DNA of 64,000 bases from an uncultured Clostridia bacterium (lineage in GTDB: Bacteria; Bacillota; Clostridia; Christensenellales; Aristaeellaceae), in NCBI GenBank assembly GCA_934615235.1, contig CAKTTL010000002.1:7210-71209 (forward strand), given 5' to 3'. The notes beneath the pieces are model-generated. The model was not told the DNA's origin. It saw only the letters and a list, made by a program, of their open reading frames with translations, and did no database searches. Both the position numbers and the translations under genes were made by a program. Shown piece by piece: positions 48,049 through 56,928 of the stretch. How positions within the stretch are numbered: position 1 is the stretch's first letter; each line of letters starts with the position of its first letter.

Positions 48049-48843
48049 TTACCTGTCATCATTCAAAAGGCTGTACGCCTTTGGCGAAACGCCCATCTCG
48101 CGCTTGAAAACTCGAATAAAGTAACTGGCGCTGGTAAAGCCGGTCAGATCTGCGACGGCGGCAATGCTCATTTTTTCTTGCTGCAGCAGTTTTGCGGCTG
48201 CTGTTATGCGACATTCTGTTAAACACCGGCCAGGGGTTTGGTGGTAGCGTGTTTGGAACAATTCGCCGAAGCGCCTTTGACTGAGACCGGCGCAATGCGC
48301 CGCATCTGCAATGGAAAGCGTGTTGTCTGCGTAGTTGCGCATCAGATAATCTCTGGCTGAGGCTAATTTGTCGTCGCTGTGCATCGTGGCTGGATCCGCC
48401 AATAAAAACAGATGGGATAAAATCTCGTAAAAACAGGAATAACAGGCATAAGCATCTGCCGAGTGGCCGGATGCCAGGTATTGATTCCAGGAATCCAACA
48501 ATTTGAAAAAGGCGCTTTTAATTTGCGGCTGATTGCCGCAATTGTATACGGCCAGATGCAGGTCGAAAGGTTTGATCGTTGTGAAATGGACGGCAATACA
48601 GCCGCCTTTTATTCCATCCATTTCCATTTCGTGACGCAGTACGCGATAATGATCCGTGCTGTTGGCTACCATGAGCATATCCTTTCCGAATGGCAAAAGA
48701 GTCCCTCCGCTTTCGTGCATGGAAAGGCCATGCAGCTTATAGGCCAGAAAATGGGAGGTGTCATTCATATCGCGTTCCCAACTTCTGGCGTGAACACCGA
48801 ATCGATATACTTTGATGATTTTATCGAGAATAATCCTGTGCAT
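48049..48843 (-). CDS. AraC-family regulator, system 2
   Basis: 264 residues from the ATG at 48843, which has GGAGGGG 7 bp upstream; an earlier ATG at 48876 lacks one. The N-terminal half is a cupin-like AraC sensor without close identity. The C-terminal helix-turn-helix pair is LSIADAAHCAGLSQRRFGELFQ and MSIAAVADLTGFTSASYFIRVFKREMGVSPKAY. It is divergent from the system 2 GRE gene and likely controls it. The 220-bp gap before it (47828-48048) holds the operon 1 terminator and nothing else recognisable. Confidence 0.88.
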   Translation of the reverse strand: MHRIILDKIIKVYRFGVHARSWERDMNDTSHFLAYKLHGLSMHESGGTLLPFGKDMLMVANSTDHYRVLRHEMEMDGIKGGCIAVHFTTIKPFDLHLAVYNCGNQPQIKSAFFKLLDSWNQYLASGHSADAYACYSCFYEILSHLFLLADPATMHSDDKLASARDYLMRNYADNTLSIADAAHCAGLSQRRFGELFQTRYHQTPGRCLTECRITAAAKLLQQEKMSIAAVADLTGFTSASYFIRVFKREMGVSPKAYSLLNDDR

Positions 48844-48906
48844 TCGTTTCCCCTCCAGCGAATAACAGTATAGCATATTTTGAAATAGTATGATAGAAAA
48901 TTTCCG

Positions 48907-48912
48907 TATAAT
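48907..48912 (+). promoter_or_regulatory. Putative -10 of the system 2 GRE operon
   Basis: TATAAT, 95 bp before the GRE2 ATG, without a good -35 at 17 bp, consistent with activator dependence. Confidence 0.4.
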
Positions 48913-49006
48913 GCTATTTTTCTTTATCTTGCGATTTACACTGTGACGCGCCGCTCATACAATTAAAACACCGGATACACATGAGCTGATCGAAGGAGGA
49001 GAGCGT

Positions 49007-51256
49007 ATGAATTTTCAGGCGTTTCAGAAAGAACTGACCCGGTATTATTGGAATGAGGTTGACGATCTGTCGGAGGCGTTTCGCAAGGCTGCATATGCGT
49101 CGCTTGATGAACATTGCATGCCGGAGATGAACGGTTATCAGCGCAAAGCGCTGCAATATAAAACCATCACCGAGATGTGCGAACCCAAGCTGTTTCATAC
49201 TTCGCCTTTCTACTATGAGCTTGGCACCATGAGCGCGCATTGCGACGGTGCGGGAGAGTTCCGTGGGCACGTACACGCGGGGAACTGGAACTATGAACGG
49301 TCAGAACACATGTTTGCCGATCAGGATCCCGAGCTGTTTTCTGTCCGCAATGCGCAGGCAGGTAATTTGCTTTACCTCATCTGCGGGCCTTACAGTGACA
49401 CAAGGCAGCATTTTATTTTCAATTGCAAGCCGCTTTTTAAGGGCGGGCTTAAAATGTTGTATGATAACGCGCAAGAACAGCTTTGCCATGCAAAAACGGA
49501 GGAAGAACACGACTTTCTGAATGCGGCGATTGATGGCCTGCTGTGCATGAAGAAAATTTCTGAGAAATTTGCAGAAGCGGCAAAAGAGAGAGCGAGAACT
49601 GCTTCCAGTCCGGATGAAATTTTCAATCTGGAACGAATTGCTGAAGCGGCAGCCTACACGCCGTGGAACGCACCGCGTACATTTTATGAAGCGCTGAACC
49701 TGCTGGCTTTCTGCCGGACGGTTCCGGGCGCATTGGAGGGCGTTGGATATAACACCTTTGGGCGACCGGATGTTGAATTGCTTCCCTTCTATGAAGGCGA
49801 TCTTGCTGCCGGGAGACTGACAAAGGAAGAGGCGTATGAGCTCATTCAGGCTTTCCTGCTTACATGGGATTGTCATTATGATCATGATATGAAAATGGTC
49901 GGATATGCCGATCATGAACTGGAAAACACGTATACGCTCGGCGGCTGTGACGCGGCAGGAAAGCCGGTCTGGAATGAACTGACCGCAATGTTCCTGAGGG
50001 CGACCAGTCAGCATAAAATTATTTTCCCGAAAATCAAAGTGCGTTTTTCCAGCCAGTCGCCGCGTGAGTTCCTGGATGCGGCGGATCTGGATGTGATTCA
50101 CAGCACGTCTTCCATTCTTTATCAGAATGACGAGGCAACGATTGCCGCACTGGTGCGCGGAGGGGCTTCGCTGGAAGATGCGAGGGATTATCTGATTACC
50201 GGTTGCTGGGGCTTGCTGACGAACGGGAACAGAATGGACGATCAGGGCAATTATGTAAATATACTCAAGGCATTTGAGATGTCCGTTCACAATCGCCAGG
50301 ATAAAATGCGGGAGTGCAGTCTGTTCTTCCTGCCGTTAGACGGCGCGAAAAGTTTTGAAGACGTATATCGTATTACGGTGGAAAACTGTCGGATTCTTTT
50401 CCGTGAGCGCAACAGAATGACGTTGAAGGGAAAGGGAATCTGGCCGCAGGTGGATCCGCTTCCGCTGACTTCTTCTTCAATGGACGGCTGCCTGCAGAGC
50501 CGTTTGGATTTGACGAACGGCGGGTGCAAATATCATAACGAGAACTATATGCTGGTTGGCTTCCCGAATATCATTGACGCGCTGCTGGCAATCAAGACGC
50601 TTTGCTTCGATGAGAAAAGGTACGCGCTGGATGAATTTTTAAGCGCGGTGCGCTGCAATTGGGCGGGGCATGAGGAAATGCGTCGCGCAGCGACCCGCTG
50701 TCCCTGCTGGGGAGATGCAAGCGAGGAATCCAATAAACTGGCTGCACGATTCAATCATGATCTGCTTGAACTTGCAGGAGAATTGAAAACGCTGTGGCCC
50801 GGAGGCCGGTGCGACATCGGGCATTGCACGTATACGGAAATTCGCTTCTGGGCAGAAAAAACGCTCGCGACGCCTGACGGCAGGCGCAACGGTGATTATT
50901 TCTCGCAGGGGCTTACGCCTTCCCGCTTACACAGAATTGAAAGCGTAACGGATGTAATAAACAGCCTTGCCGCGCTGGATGGCAGCGAGATGGGAGGCAA
51001 TTCGGTTGTTAACATTATTCTGCCTTCTACCGGAATGACGCTGGATCATTGCGCAGCATTCCTGTATGCATGCGCGCAGAGCGCGATGGGCTCGCTGCAA
51101 CTGAACTGCGTTACGAAAGAACAGCTTCTGGACGCGCAGATTCATCCGGAAAAACACCGCGATTTGATCGTTCGCGTATGCGGCTTTTCCGCACGCTTTA
51201 CGAGCCTGTCTCCTGAATGGCAGCAGGAGGTGCTTAGTCGCAATTTCTATGATTAA
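49007..51256 (+). CDS. Glycyl radical enzyme, system 2, with atypical active-site loop
   Basis: 749 residues, GGAGGAG upstream. Glycyl radical motif RVCGFSARF with Gly726, and the following SLSPEWQQEVLSR, are canonical. The thiyl cysteine is at Cys400 in DYLITGCWGLLTNGN: the usual Cys-x-Glu is Cys-Trp-Gly, so the general base/acid glutamate of GRE dehydratases is missing. The rest of the barrel (LYQNDEATIAALVRGGASLEDAR) is well kept. PFL and benzylsuccinate-type enzymes also lack Cys-x-Glu. Either an addition or cleavage chemistry, or a Glu from elsewhere, is possible. Activase follows 8 bp later. Confidence 0.9.
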   Translation: MNFQAFQKELTRYYWNEVDDLSEAFRKAAYASLDEHCMPEMNGYQRKALQYKTITEMCEPKLFHTSPFYYELGTMSAHCDGAGEFRGHVHAGNWNYERSEHMFADQDPELFSVRNAQAGNLLYLICGPYSDTRQHFIFNCKPLFKGGLKMLYDNAQEQLCHAKTEEEHDFLNAAIDGLLCMKKISEKFAEAAKERARTASSPDEIFNLERIAEAAAYTPWNAPRTFYEALNLLAFCRTVPGALEGVGYNTFGRPDVELLPFYEGDLAAGRLTKEEAYELIQAFLLTWDCHYDHDMKMVGYADHELENTYTLGGCDAAGKPVWNELTAMFLRATSQHKIIFPKIKVRFSSQSPREFLDAADLDVIHSTSSILYQNDEATIAALVRGGASLEDARDYLITGCWGLLTNGNRMDDQGNYVNILKAFEMSVHNRQDKMRECSLFFLPLDGAKSFEDVYRITVENCRILFRERNRMTLKGKGIWPQVDPLPLTSSSMDGCLQSRLDLTNGGCKYHNENYMLVGFPNIIDALLAIKTLCFDEKRYALDEFLSAVRCNWAGHEEMRRAATRCPCWGDASEESNKLAARFNHDLLELAGELKTLWPGGRCDIGHCTYTEIRFWAEKTLATPDGRRNGDYFSQGLTPSRLHRIESVTDVINSLAALDGSEMGGNSVVNIILPSTGMTLDHCAAFLYACAQSAMGSLQLNCVTKEQLLDAQIHPEKHRDLIVRVCGFSARFTSLSPEWQQEVLSRNFYD

Positions 51257-51264
51257 GGAGATAT

Positions 51265-52104
51265 ATGCAGATGAAAGGCATGCTCTTCGATATTCAGCGC
51301 GCTTCCACTGTGGATGGTCCGGGATTTCGTACTACGGTTTTCTTTAAGGGATGTAACCTCCGCTGTGCATGGTGCCATAATCCGGAAAGTCAGTCTGCTG
51401 TGCCGCAGCTGCTGTTTTATCAGGAGCGCTGCACGCATTGTGGACTTTGCGAACGGGTTTGCCCTTACGGGCTTAGAAAGTGTGATTTGTGCGGAAAATG
51501 TGCGGATGCATGTCCGCAGGAGGCGCGCAGCCTGTGTGGGATGGAATATACAGTAGAGGATGCAATGAAGAAGATTCTGCCGGATCGTCTGTTCTATCAG
51601 ACGTCCGGCGGAGGGGCCACTTTCTCGGGCGGCGAGTGTATGCTGCAATTGGGTTTTCTAAAAGAATTGCTTGATTCTTGCAAAAAAGAAAAAATTCACA
51701 CTGCAGTGGATACGGCAGGCGCTGTGCCGTGGAGGTCTTTCGAAGAAATTCTGCCGTATACGGATATGTTTCTCTATGATGTAAAGAGCATGAATTCTCA
51801 GCGTCATAAGGAATATACGGGTGTTGGCAACGAACAGATATTAGAAAACCTGTCGCGCTTGCTGCAGATGCAAAAACGTGTCTGGGTGCGTGTGCCGATT
51901 ATTCCGGGGGTAAACGATACGCTGGAGGAGATGCGCGCGCTGCGCGCTTTCCTCCTTGCAAATGGCTATCCGAAAAAAGTGGAGCTTTTGCCATATCATC
52001 GCATGGGCGAAATGAAATGGAAAGCGCTCGGTCAAAAGGCGACGCTTTTCAATCCGCCTTCTGCTGAACAGGTGGATACGCTGCGCAATGCAGTAAAACC
52101 GTAA
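51265..52104 (+). CDS. Glycyl radical enzyme activase (radical SAM), system 2
   Basis: 279 residues: VDGPGFRTTVFFKG, then CNLRCAWC (CxxxCxxC), ferredoxin-type CTHCGLCERVC and CDLCGKCADACP, and FSGGECMLQ (GGE form of the SAM motif). The ferredoxin insert is shorter than in the system 1 enzyme. It activates Gly726 of the preceding gene's product. Its stop lies only 3 bp from the convergent yesN2 stop, with no terminator between. Confidence 0.94.
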   Translation: MQMKGMLFDIQRASTVDGPGFRTTVFFKGCNLRCAWCHNPESQSAVPQLLFYQERCTHCGLCERVCPYGLRKCDLCGKCADACPQEARSLCGMEYTVEDAMKKILPDRLFYQTSGGGATFSGGECMLQLGFLKELLDSCKKEKIHTAVDTAGAVPWRSFEEILPYTDMFLYDVKSMNSQRHKEYTGVGNEQILENLSRLLQMQKRVWVRVPIIPGVNDTLEEMRALRAFLLANGYPKKVELLPYHRMGEMKWKALGQKATLFNPPSAEQVDTLRNAVKP

Positions 52105-52107
52105 CAA

Positions 52108-53328
52108 CTAAAGCACGTCAACGGGGGGCGAAACGTAACTGGCCTTGCCTTCGTGAATTTGCTGCGGCGTGTGGCCGGTCATGCGTTTCACGTAGCGGTT
52201 AAAGTATGAGCGATTGTTGAAGCCCATTGCACAGGCTACATCGCTGCAGGACATGCTTTGAAGCAATCGGCAGATCTGCTGTGTTTTGCGGCAGGCGATA
52301 TAGTAGCTGATTTGTAATCCGGTTCGCTTTTGAAACAGCCGGGAGAGATGTCCGGTACTGTAACCGCTGATTAGGGAAAGCGTGCTGATTGATAAATCCA
52401 TGTTCAGGTGCTGGTCGATATAACGTAGAACCGTGTCGACAGGATCCGCAAACGTCGTTTCTTCCTTGCCGGTGAGTATGCGAATAAAGCCCTCGCCGGT
52501 TTCTTCTTCAATTTTGCCGCGCATCCGCGCGGAAAGTGTACCGACGCTTGTCTGAGCGGGAGAGAAATAAGCGACGATCAGTGGCGTACGCGAAAGAAGA
52601 TCGCTGTTTTCCTGCGCCAGTTCCAATGCACCCAGCATTGAGGCTGCGGAGGACAGAGGCAAAGCGAGACACCAGAATATGTTGCCGGCAACACAGGAGC
52701 CGAGCACATGGGCATGCGGACTCAGCTGTGCCTGCACAGAGAGAGCGAGCTTTTCATTTTCTGCAGGATCTGTTCCTGCACGTCCAGCAATGAGCCAGAT
52801 TTCCGCTGAGGATTCAGACACGCCCATCAGCGCCAACAGCTTTTTCTCGCGTTGCGGATCCTTGTCCAGCGAAATCAACGTCAGAAGAAGCTCGGCGTTG
52901 ATTTCATGCTGCATTATTCGGTCGGGCAAATCCAACCTGTTTTTCTGTGCGTCGATGAGGTGGACAGCCTTTTCAACAGCCTCTAAAAGCTTCTCATCAT
53001 TTTCTGTTTTCAGGACGAAACCGGCTACGTTCAAATCGAGCGCGCGATAAGCGTATTCGAAACTGTCGTATGCCGTCAGCATAATCACCTGACATTGCGG
53101 CCAGAGCACGCGAATGCGCGTCACAAGCTCGAGACCGTCCATGCCGCCCATGCGGATGTCAGAAATCAGCAGGTCGATACGATCGTTTTGCGCAAGCGCC
53201 AGGGCTTCCTCGCCGGAAAAAGCGCGGCAAACATCCATATTCCAACGGGATTGGCATTGAAGAAGCGCAGCAACGGAATTTGCGATAAACGTTTCATCAT
53301 CTACGACAAGGGCGCGATATAAATGCAT
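52108..53328 (-). CDS. YesN-type response regulator, system 2
   Basis: 406 residues: REC domain with Asp in LLISDIRMGGMDGLE and Lys in FVLKTEND, C-terminal AraC domain (LSISTLSLISGYSTGHLSRLFQKRTG, then CSDVACAMGFNNRSYFNRYVKRMTGHTP). It is paired with the kinase 12 bp upstream. Convergent with the activase gene and likely binding the 22-bp-spaced repeats before the transporter. Confidence 0.92.
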   Translation of the reverse strand: MHLYRALVVDDETFIANSVAALLQCQSRWNMDVCRAFSGEEALALAQNDRIDLLISDIRMGGMDGLELVTRIRVLWPQCQVIMLTAYDSFEYAYRALDLNVAGFVLKTENDEKLLEAVEKAVHLIDAQKNRLDLPDRIMQHEINAELLLTLISLDKDPQREKKLLALMGVSESSAEIWLIAGRAGTDPAENEKLALSVQAQLSPHAHVLGSCVAGNIFWCLALPLSSAASMLGALELAQENSDLLSRTPLIVAYFSPAQTSVGTLSARMRGKIEEETGEGFIRILTGKEETTFADPVDTVLRYIDQHLNMDLSISTLSLISGYSTGHLSRLFQKRTGLQISYYIACRKTQQICRLLQSMSCSDVACAMGFNNRSYFNRYVKRMTGHTPQQIHEGKASYVSPPVDVL

Positions 53329-53339
53329 GTTCTTTCCTC

Positions 53340-55013
53340 CTAACGCGGCAGAAGCATCAGTACGCAGAGCCCGCCGAGGTCGCTTGGAAGCAGTTTCAGG
53401 CCGAAGGGACTTCCGTATTTCAAACGGATTCGCCGGTGAATATTTTTCAGCCCGGTGGTTTCTTCGTCAGGGGTTACGTCCAGATTCGTTGCCAGCACAT
53501 CTGCGGGAGACTGTACGGCGCTGTTTTCAAACTTGAGCAGAATTGTATCTTCATTGAGCTGCGTGCTGAAACGGATGCGCATTCCATCCGACATCCCCTG
53601 AAAACCGTGCGTAAACGCATTTTCGACGATCGGTTGAAAAATCAGCCTTGGAACGCGCATGCACAGCGCTTCTTGCGGCCAGGGCGCGATATCGAGCTCC
53701 AATCGCTCTTCCCAGCGCAGCTTTTGCAGGTTCAGATAATTGAGCATGTGCTCATATTCCGAAGAAACGGGAACAGTTTCCTGGCCGGAGCGGGTGATAT
53801 ACCGGAAGTAACCTCCCAGGTATTGACACACTTCCGCAGCGGCGTCCGTTTCTTCATCCTGTACAAGCCGCTCCAGCATGTAAAAGGTGTTGTATAGAAA
53901 ATGCGGATTGATCTGCGATTGCAGCTGCTTGAATTCAATTTGCTGAGCGCGGTTTTGCTGTTCAACAAGACGCTGAGTGGTTTCATCCAGGTGCTCGGTC
54001 AATTCCTGGAAACCGCGAATCAGCCGGCTCATCTCTTCAGGCCCCTGCTGTGCAAGCTCGGGGCGCACATTGCCGCTGCGAACCTGTTCGAATGCATCCA
54101 GCAATGCCTTTACCGGGCGCTGAACCTGACCGCGCGCGAGCGCGGCATATCCAATAAAGAATGGAATGCAGAGGAGAAAATACAGAATCAGCAGACGGGA
54201 AAAATTCCGTACATCCGTCAGCAAGATGCTGTTGGGGACAAAGTTGACAAAGCCTAATCCGTTCGGGTTGCCGGCGTAAAAGACATGATACTTTATGTTT
54301 TCCAACGTCGCCCGATTATCGCTGTTTTCCCGAAGCCACTGCGCGCCCGGCTGCCAGCCGCCGATGCATTGCCCTCGATATGTCAGCACGCATTCGCCTG
54401 CGAAAACTCTTTGACTGATGGACGCGCAAAGCGCGTTGAGGGAAAGCGTCGCTTCACAATATGCCAGAGGCTCCTTTTCGCCGGGGAGAATGTTTGGATA
54501 GCCGAGTATCAGCGTCAGTTTGCCGTCGCGCATTCCGAGCAGGTTGCCGTGCCTGGAGCTCCAGCTGGCGCGCAGATCTTCCCAAAAGGCTTCGCTGAGC
54601 TTATCGGTATACGTGTTTTCAGAAATTAAGACGTTCAGAGAAGGGTGGAACAGGCAAATCTGGGCGACTGAGTCGCAACCCAGCCGTGCCCATTGCAGTT
54701 CTTTCATAATTGCGCGTGCGGAAATCCAATAGGAGTAATCATTAGGGGTATGCGTGCCCAACAGGGCGGTTGCTTTCGTATTGTCGCTGTATAACAGGGA
54801 GTGCAGCGTCTGCAGCGTAAGGTCGTATTGCTCGGAAAGGTAAACCGCTGCGCTTTGCGCAGTCTGTTCGGCTTTGGAAAGCACGGCGCGATTCGTGTGC
54901 GCAGCCCCGCGCAGCAGAATGAAGCCGCCGAAAGCCTGTACCGGGACCATTACAGCAAAGAAGATGATCAACATCTGTCGGTAGAGGCTGCCCTGACGGC
55001 GAAAGCGTTTCAT
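53340..55013 (-). CDS. YesM-type sensor histidine kinase, system 2
   Basis: 557 residues: membrane span at the N-terminus (MLIIFFAVMVPVQAFGGFIL), extracytoplasmic sensor of about 230 residues, second span (LLILYFLLCIPFFIGYAAL), HAMP, QINPHFLYNTFYMLERL with a conserved phosphoacceptor His, and ATPase motif PIVENAFTHGFQ. It is divergent from the transporter operon, as in system 1. The sensor domain is not close to that of system 1, so a different ligand is likely. Confidence 0.92.
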   Translation of the reverse strand: MKRFRRQGSLYRQMLIIFFAVMVPVQAFGGFILLRGAAHTNRAVLSKAEQTAQSAAVYLSEQYDLTLQTLHSLLYSDNTKATALLGTHTPNDYSYWISARAIMKELQWARLGCDSVAQICLFHPSLNVLISENTYTDKLSEAFWEDLRASWSSRHGNLLGMRDGKLTLILGYPNILPGEKEPLAYCEATLSLNALCASISQRVFAGECVLTYRGQCIGGWQPGAQWLRENSDNRATLENIKYHVFYAGNPNGLGFVNFVPNSILLTDVRNFSRLLILYFLLCIPFFIGYAALARGQVQRPVKALLDAFEQVRSGNVRPELAQQGPEEMSRLIRGFQELTEHLDETTQRLVEQQNRAQQIEFKQLQSQINPHFLYNTFYMLERLVQDEETDAAAEVCQYLGGYFRYITRSGQETVPVSSEYEHMLNYLNLQKLRWEERLELDIAPWPQEALCMRVPRLIFQPIVENAFTHGFQGMSDGMRIRFSTQLNEDTILLKFENSAVQSPADVLATNLDVTPDEETTGLKNIHRRIRLKYGSPFGLKLLPSDLGGLCVLMLLPR

Positions 55014-55116
55014 TGCGACAATCCCTTCGTTTCATCGTATTGCAGGATTTTTACATGAGTTAGTATAACAGACTAAAAAAGCAGCCGCAAGGCGCGGAGA
55101 TGGCAAAACGCCAAAA

Positions 55117-55182
55117 TGCTTGAAAAGTGAAACGCAAATGCTGGAAAAGTGCAATGGCGAATCCTGTAAACTTTGATACAAT
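55117..55182 (+). promoter_or_regulatory. Direct repeats and promoter of the system 2 transporter operon
   Basis: TGCTTGAAAAGTGAAACG (55117-55134) and TGCTGGAAAAGTGCAATG (55139-55156) repeat with a 22-bp period. The second touches the expected -35, and TACAAT (55177-55182) is the -10. This is the layout of a class II AraC-type activator site. Confidence 0.6.
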
Positions 55183-55231
55183 GGCATAAAGGCCGCAAGC
55201 GGCTAAACAAAAACAAGGGAGGAACCTTACC

Positions 55232-56842
55232 ATGAAGAAACTTTTGGCTTTGGTATTGTCCCTGCTGATGGTGCTCACCGCGGCGAGCGCCATGGCGAAA
55301 ACGGACATTCCCGACCTGTCCGGGCTGGAGGGCATTGCCCGCTTTGAGGAGCCGGTGCAGATTTCTTTTGCCCGTGTAATGGATTCAGCAGCTCAGTTCG
55401 ATGATACAGATCAGGAGAAGAAATCCTATACCGAGAACCGCTGGATTAATACGTTCAAGGACGTGTTAAACGTTGAAGTGACATTTGACTGGGTTACTTC
55501 GCCTGATGATGATACCGCCAAATGGGGCGCGGCGATTGCCAGCGGCAACCTGCCGGACGCCGGTATGGTCAGCGACGAAGTGTATAAGCAGCTGGTGGAA
55601 GCCGGTCTGGTCTACGACTGTACGGAGCTGTATGCGAATGAAATTTGCGAAAAGTATAAAAGCTTCTGTAATGAAGATCTGGTTGCAAACATGACTTTTG
55701 ACGGCAAGCTGTACGGCCTGCCGATTCCCGGTAACTACTATATCGGCAATGCGCAGCTGTTCGTCCGCGGGGATTGGCTCAAGCAGCTCAACCTTGAAGT
55801 GCCGACTACGATCGATGAAGCGATTGCGGTTGCACGCGCTTTCAAGGAAGCCAAGCTTGGCGGCGAGGATACGATCGGCATGATGTTTGCCGATGGCTCC
55901 GGTGTGAACGACGGTCACCTGAAAGGATTCATGAATGGGTTTAACGCCTATCGCGATATGTGGGTCGATGTGGACGGTAAGCTGGCGTTCAGCAACACGC
56001 TGCCTGAAATGCGCGAAGCGCTGCTGAAGCTGCAGGAAATGTATGCGGAGGGCCTGATTAATAAGGACTTCTCCGTTACCAACGGCACCGTCGCGCAGGA
56101 ATATGTCGCCAGCGGCAAGTGCGGCATTTTCTACAGCACCGATTATGCCACGACCATGTCCATGCAGGCGCTGCATGATCTGAATCCGGAAGCGGAAATT
56201 ATTTGTGTCGGCGTCCCCGGCCTGACGGCGGATGCGGAGACGAAAGTTCAGACGTTTGCCGTCCTTGCTAGAAAATTGTTTATCAATAAGGACTGCAAGC
56301 ATCCTGAGGCGGTTGCACGCATGTTGAACTTGCATGTTGGAGCTTCTACGGGCAACGCGGAAATGGCTTCGGCTCTAGAAGTTGATGTGGATGATTCCTA
56401 TCTGTGGTATAAACTGCTGCCCTGGAATGGTATACACATTCAGCCGGTAACCAATGACATCTGGGTTGCCGACGACGTGCGCGTCTGGCAGGAAACCGGC
56501 GTTGAAAATTATCGCGGCGCGAACAGCCAGTCGATTATCGAAGCCTGCAAAGATCCGGCCTCCCCGTGGTGGTATCTTGCCACATTCGGAAAGGATGCAT
56601 CCTATACGTACGACTATGACATGTACATGGCCGGCCGGCAGTTGCCCAACGCGTTCAGCACCGTTCCGACTGAAACCATGGCCATGCTCGGCGACGTTGT
56701 GAACGACGCGCTGAATACCGCGATGCTCGAAGTTATTATGGGCGCGGATATTTCTACGTACGATAAGGCTGTGGAGAACTGGTTCACCAGCGGCGGCCAG
56801 CAGATCACCGATGAAGTGAACGAGTGGTACGCTTCCAAGTAA
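55232..56842 (+). CDS. Extracellular solute-binding protein, system 2
   Basis: 536 residues, exactly the length of the system 1 protein and clearly homologous throughout (NRWINTFKDVLNVEVTFDWV, AVARAFKEAKLGGEDTI, ALLKLQEMYAEGLINKDF, GADISTYDKAVENWF). The signal peptide ends SAMA-K, again a signal peptidase I site with no lipobox cysteine. It belongs to the LplA/YtcQ type of CUT1 binding proteins. GGAGG precedes the ATG. Confidence 0.9.
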   Translation: MKKLLALVLSLLMVLTAASAMAKTDIPDLSGLEGIARFEEPVQISFARVMDSAAQFDDTDQEKKSYTENRWINTFKDVLNVEVTFDWVTSPDDDTAKWGAAIASGNLPDAGMVSDEVYKQLVEAGLVYDCTELYANEICEKYKSFCNEDLVANMTFDGKLYGLPIPGNYYIGNAQLFVRGDWLKQLNLEVPTTIDEAIAVARAFKEAKLGGEDTIGMMFADGSGVNDGHLKGFMNGFNAYRDMWVDVDGKLAFSNTLPEMREALLKLQEMYAEGLINKDFSVTNGTVAQEYVASGKCGIFYSTDYATTMSMQALHDLNPEAEIICVGVPGLTADAETKVQTFAVLARKLFINKDCKHPEAVARMLNLHVGASTGNAEMASALEVDVDDSYLWYKLLPWNGIHIQPVTNDIWVADDVRVWQETGVENYRGANSQSIIEACKDPASPWWYLATFGKDASYTYDYDMYMAGRQLPNAFSTVPTETMAMLGDVVNDALNTAMLEVIMGADISTYDKAVENWFTSGGQQITDEVNEWYASK

Positions 56843-56857
56843 ACACTTTCCCAATTC

Positions 56858-56904
56858 GCGCCCCGCATGCCCGCCGATGCGCAGCAGGCGGGGCGCACGT
56901 TTTT
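56858..56904 (+). terminator. Intra-operon terminator after binding protein 2
   Basis: GCGCCCCGC / GCGGGGCGC stem with a long loop, then ACGTTTTT. Same position as the hairpin after binding protein 1. Confidence 0.75.
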
Positions 56905-56928
56905 ATTCCGCAAGCAAGGAGAAAACGC

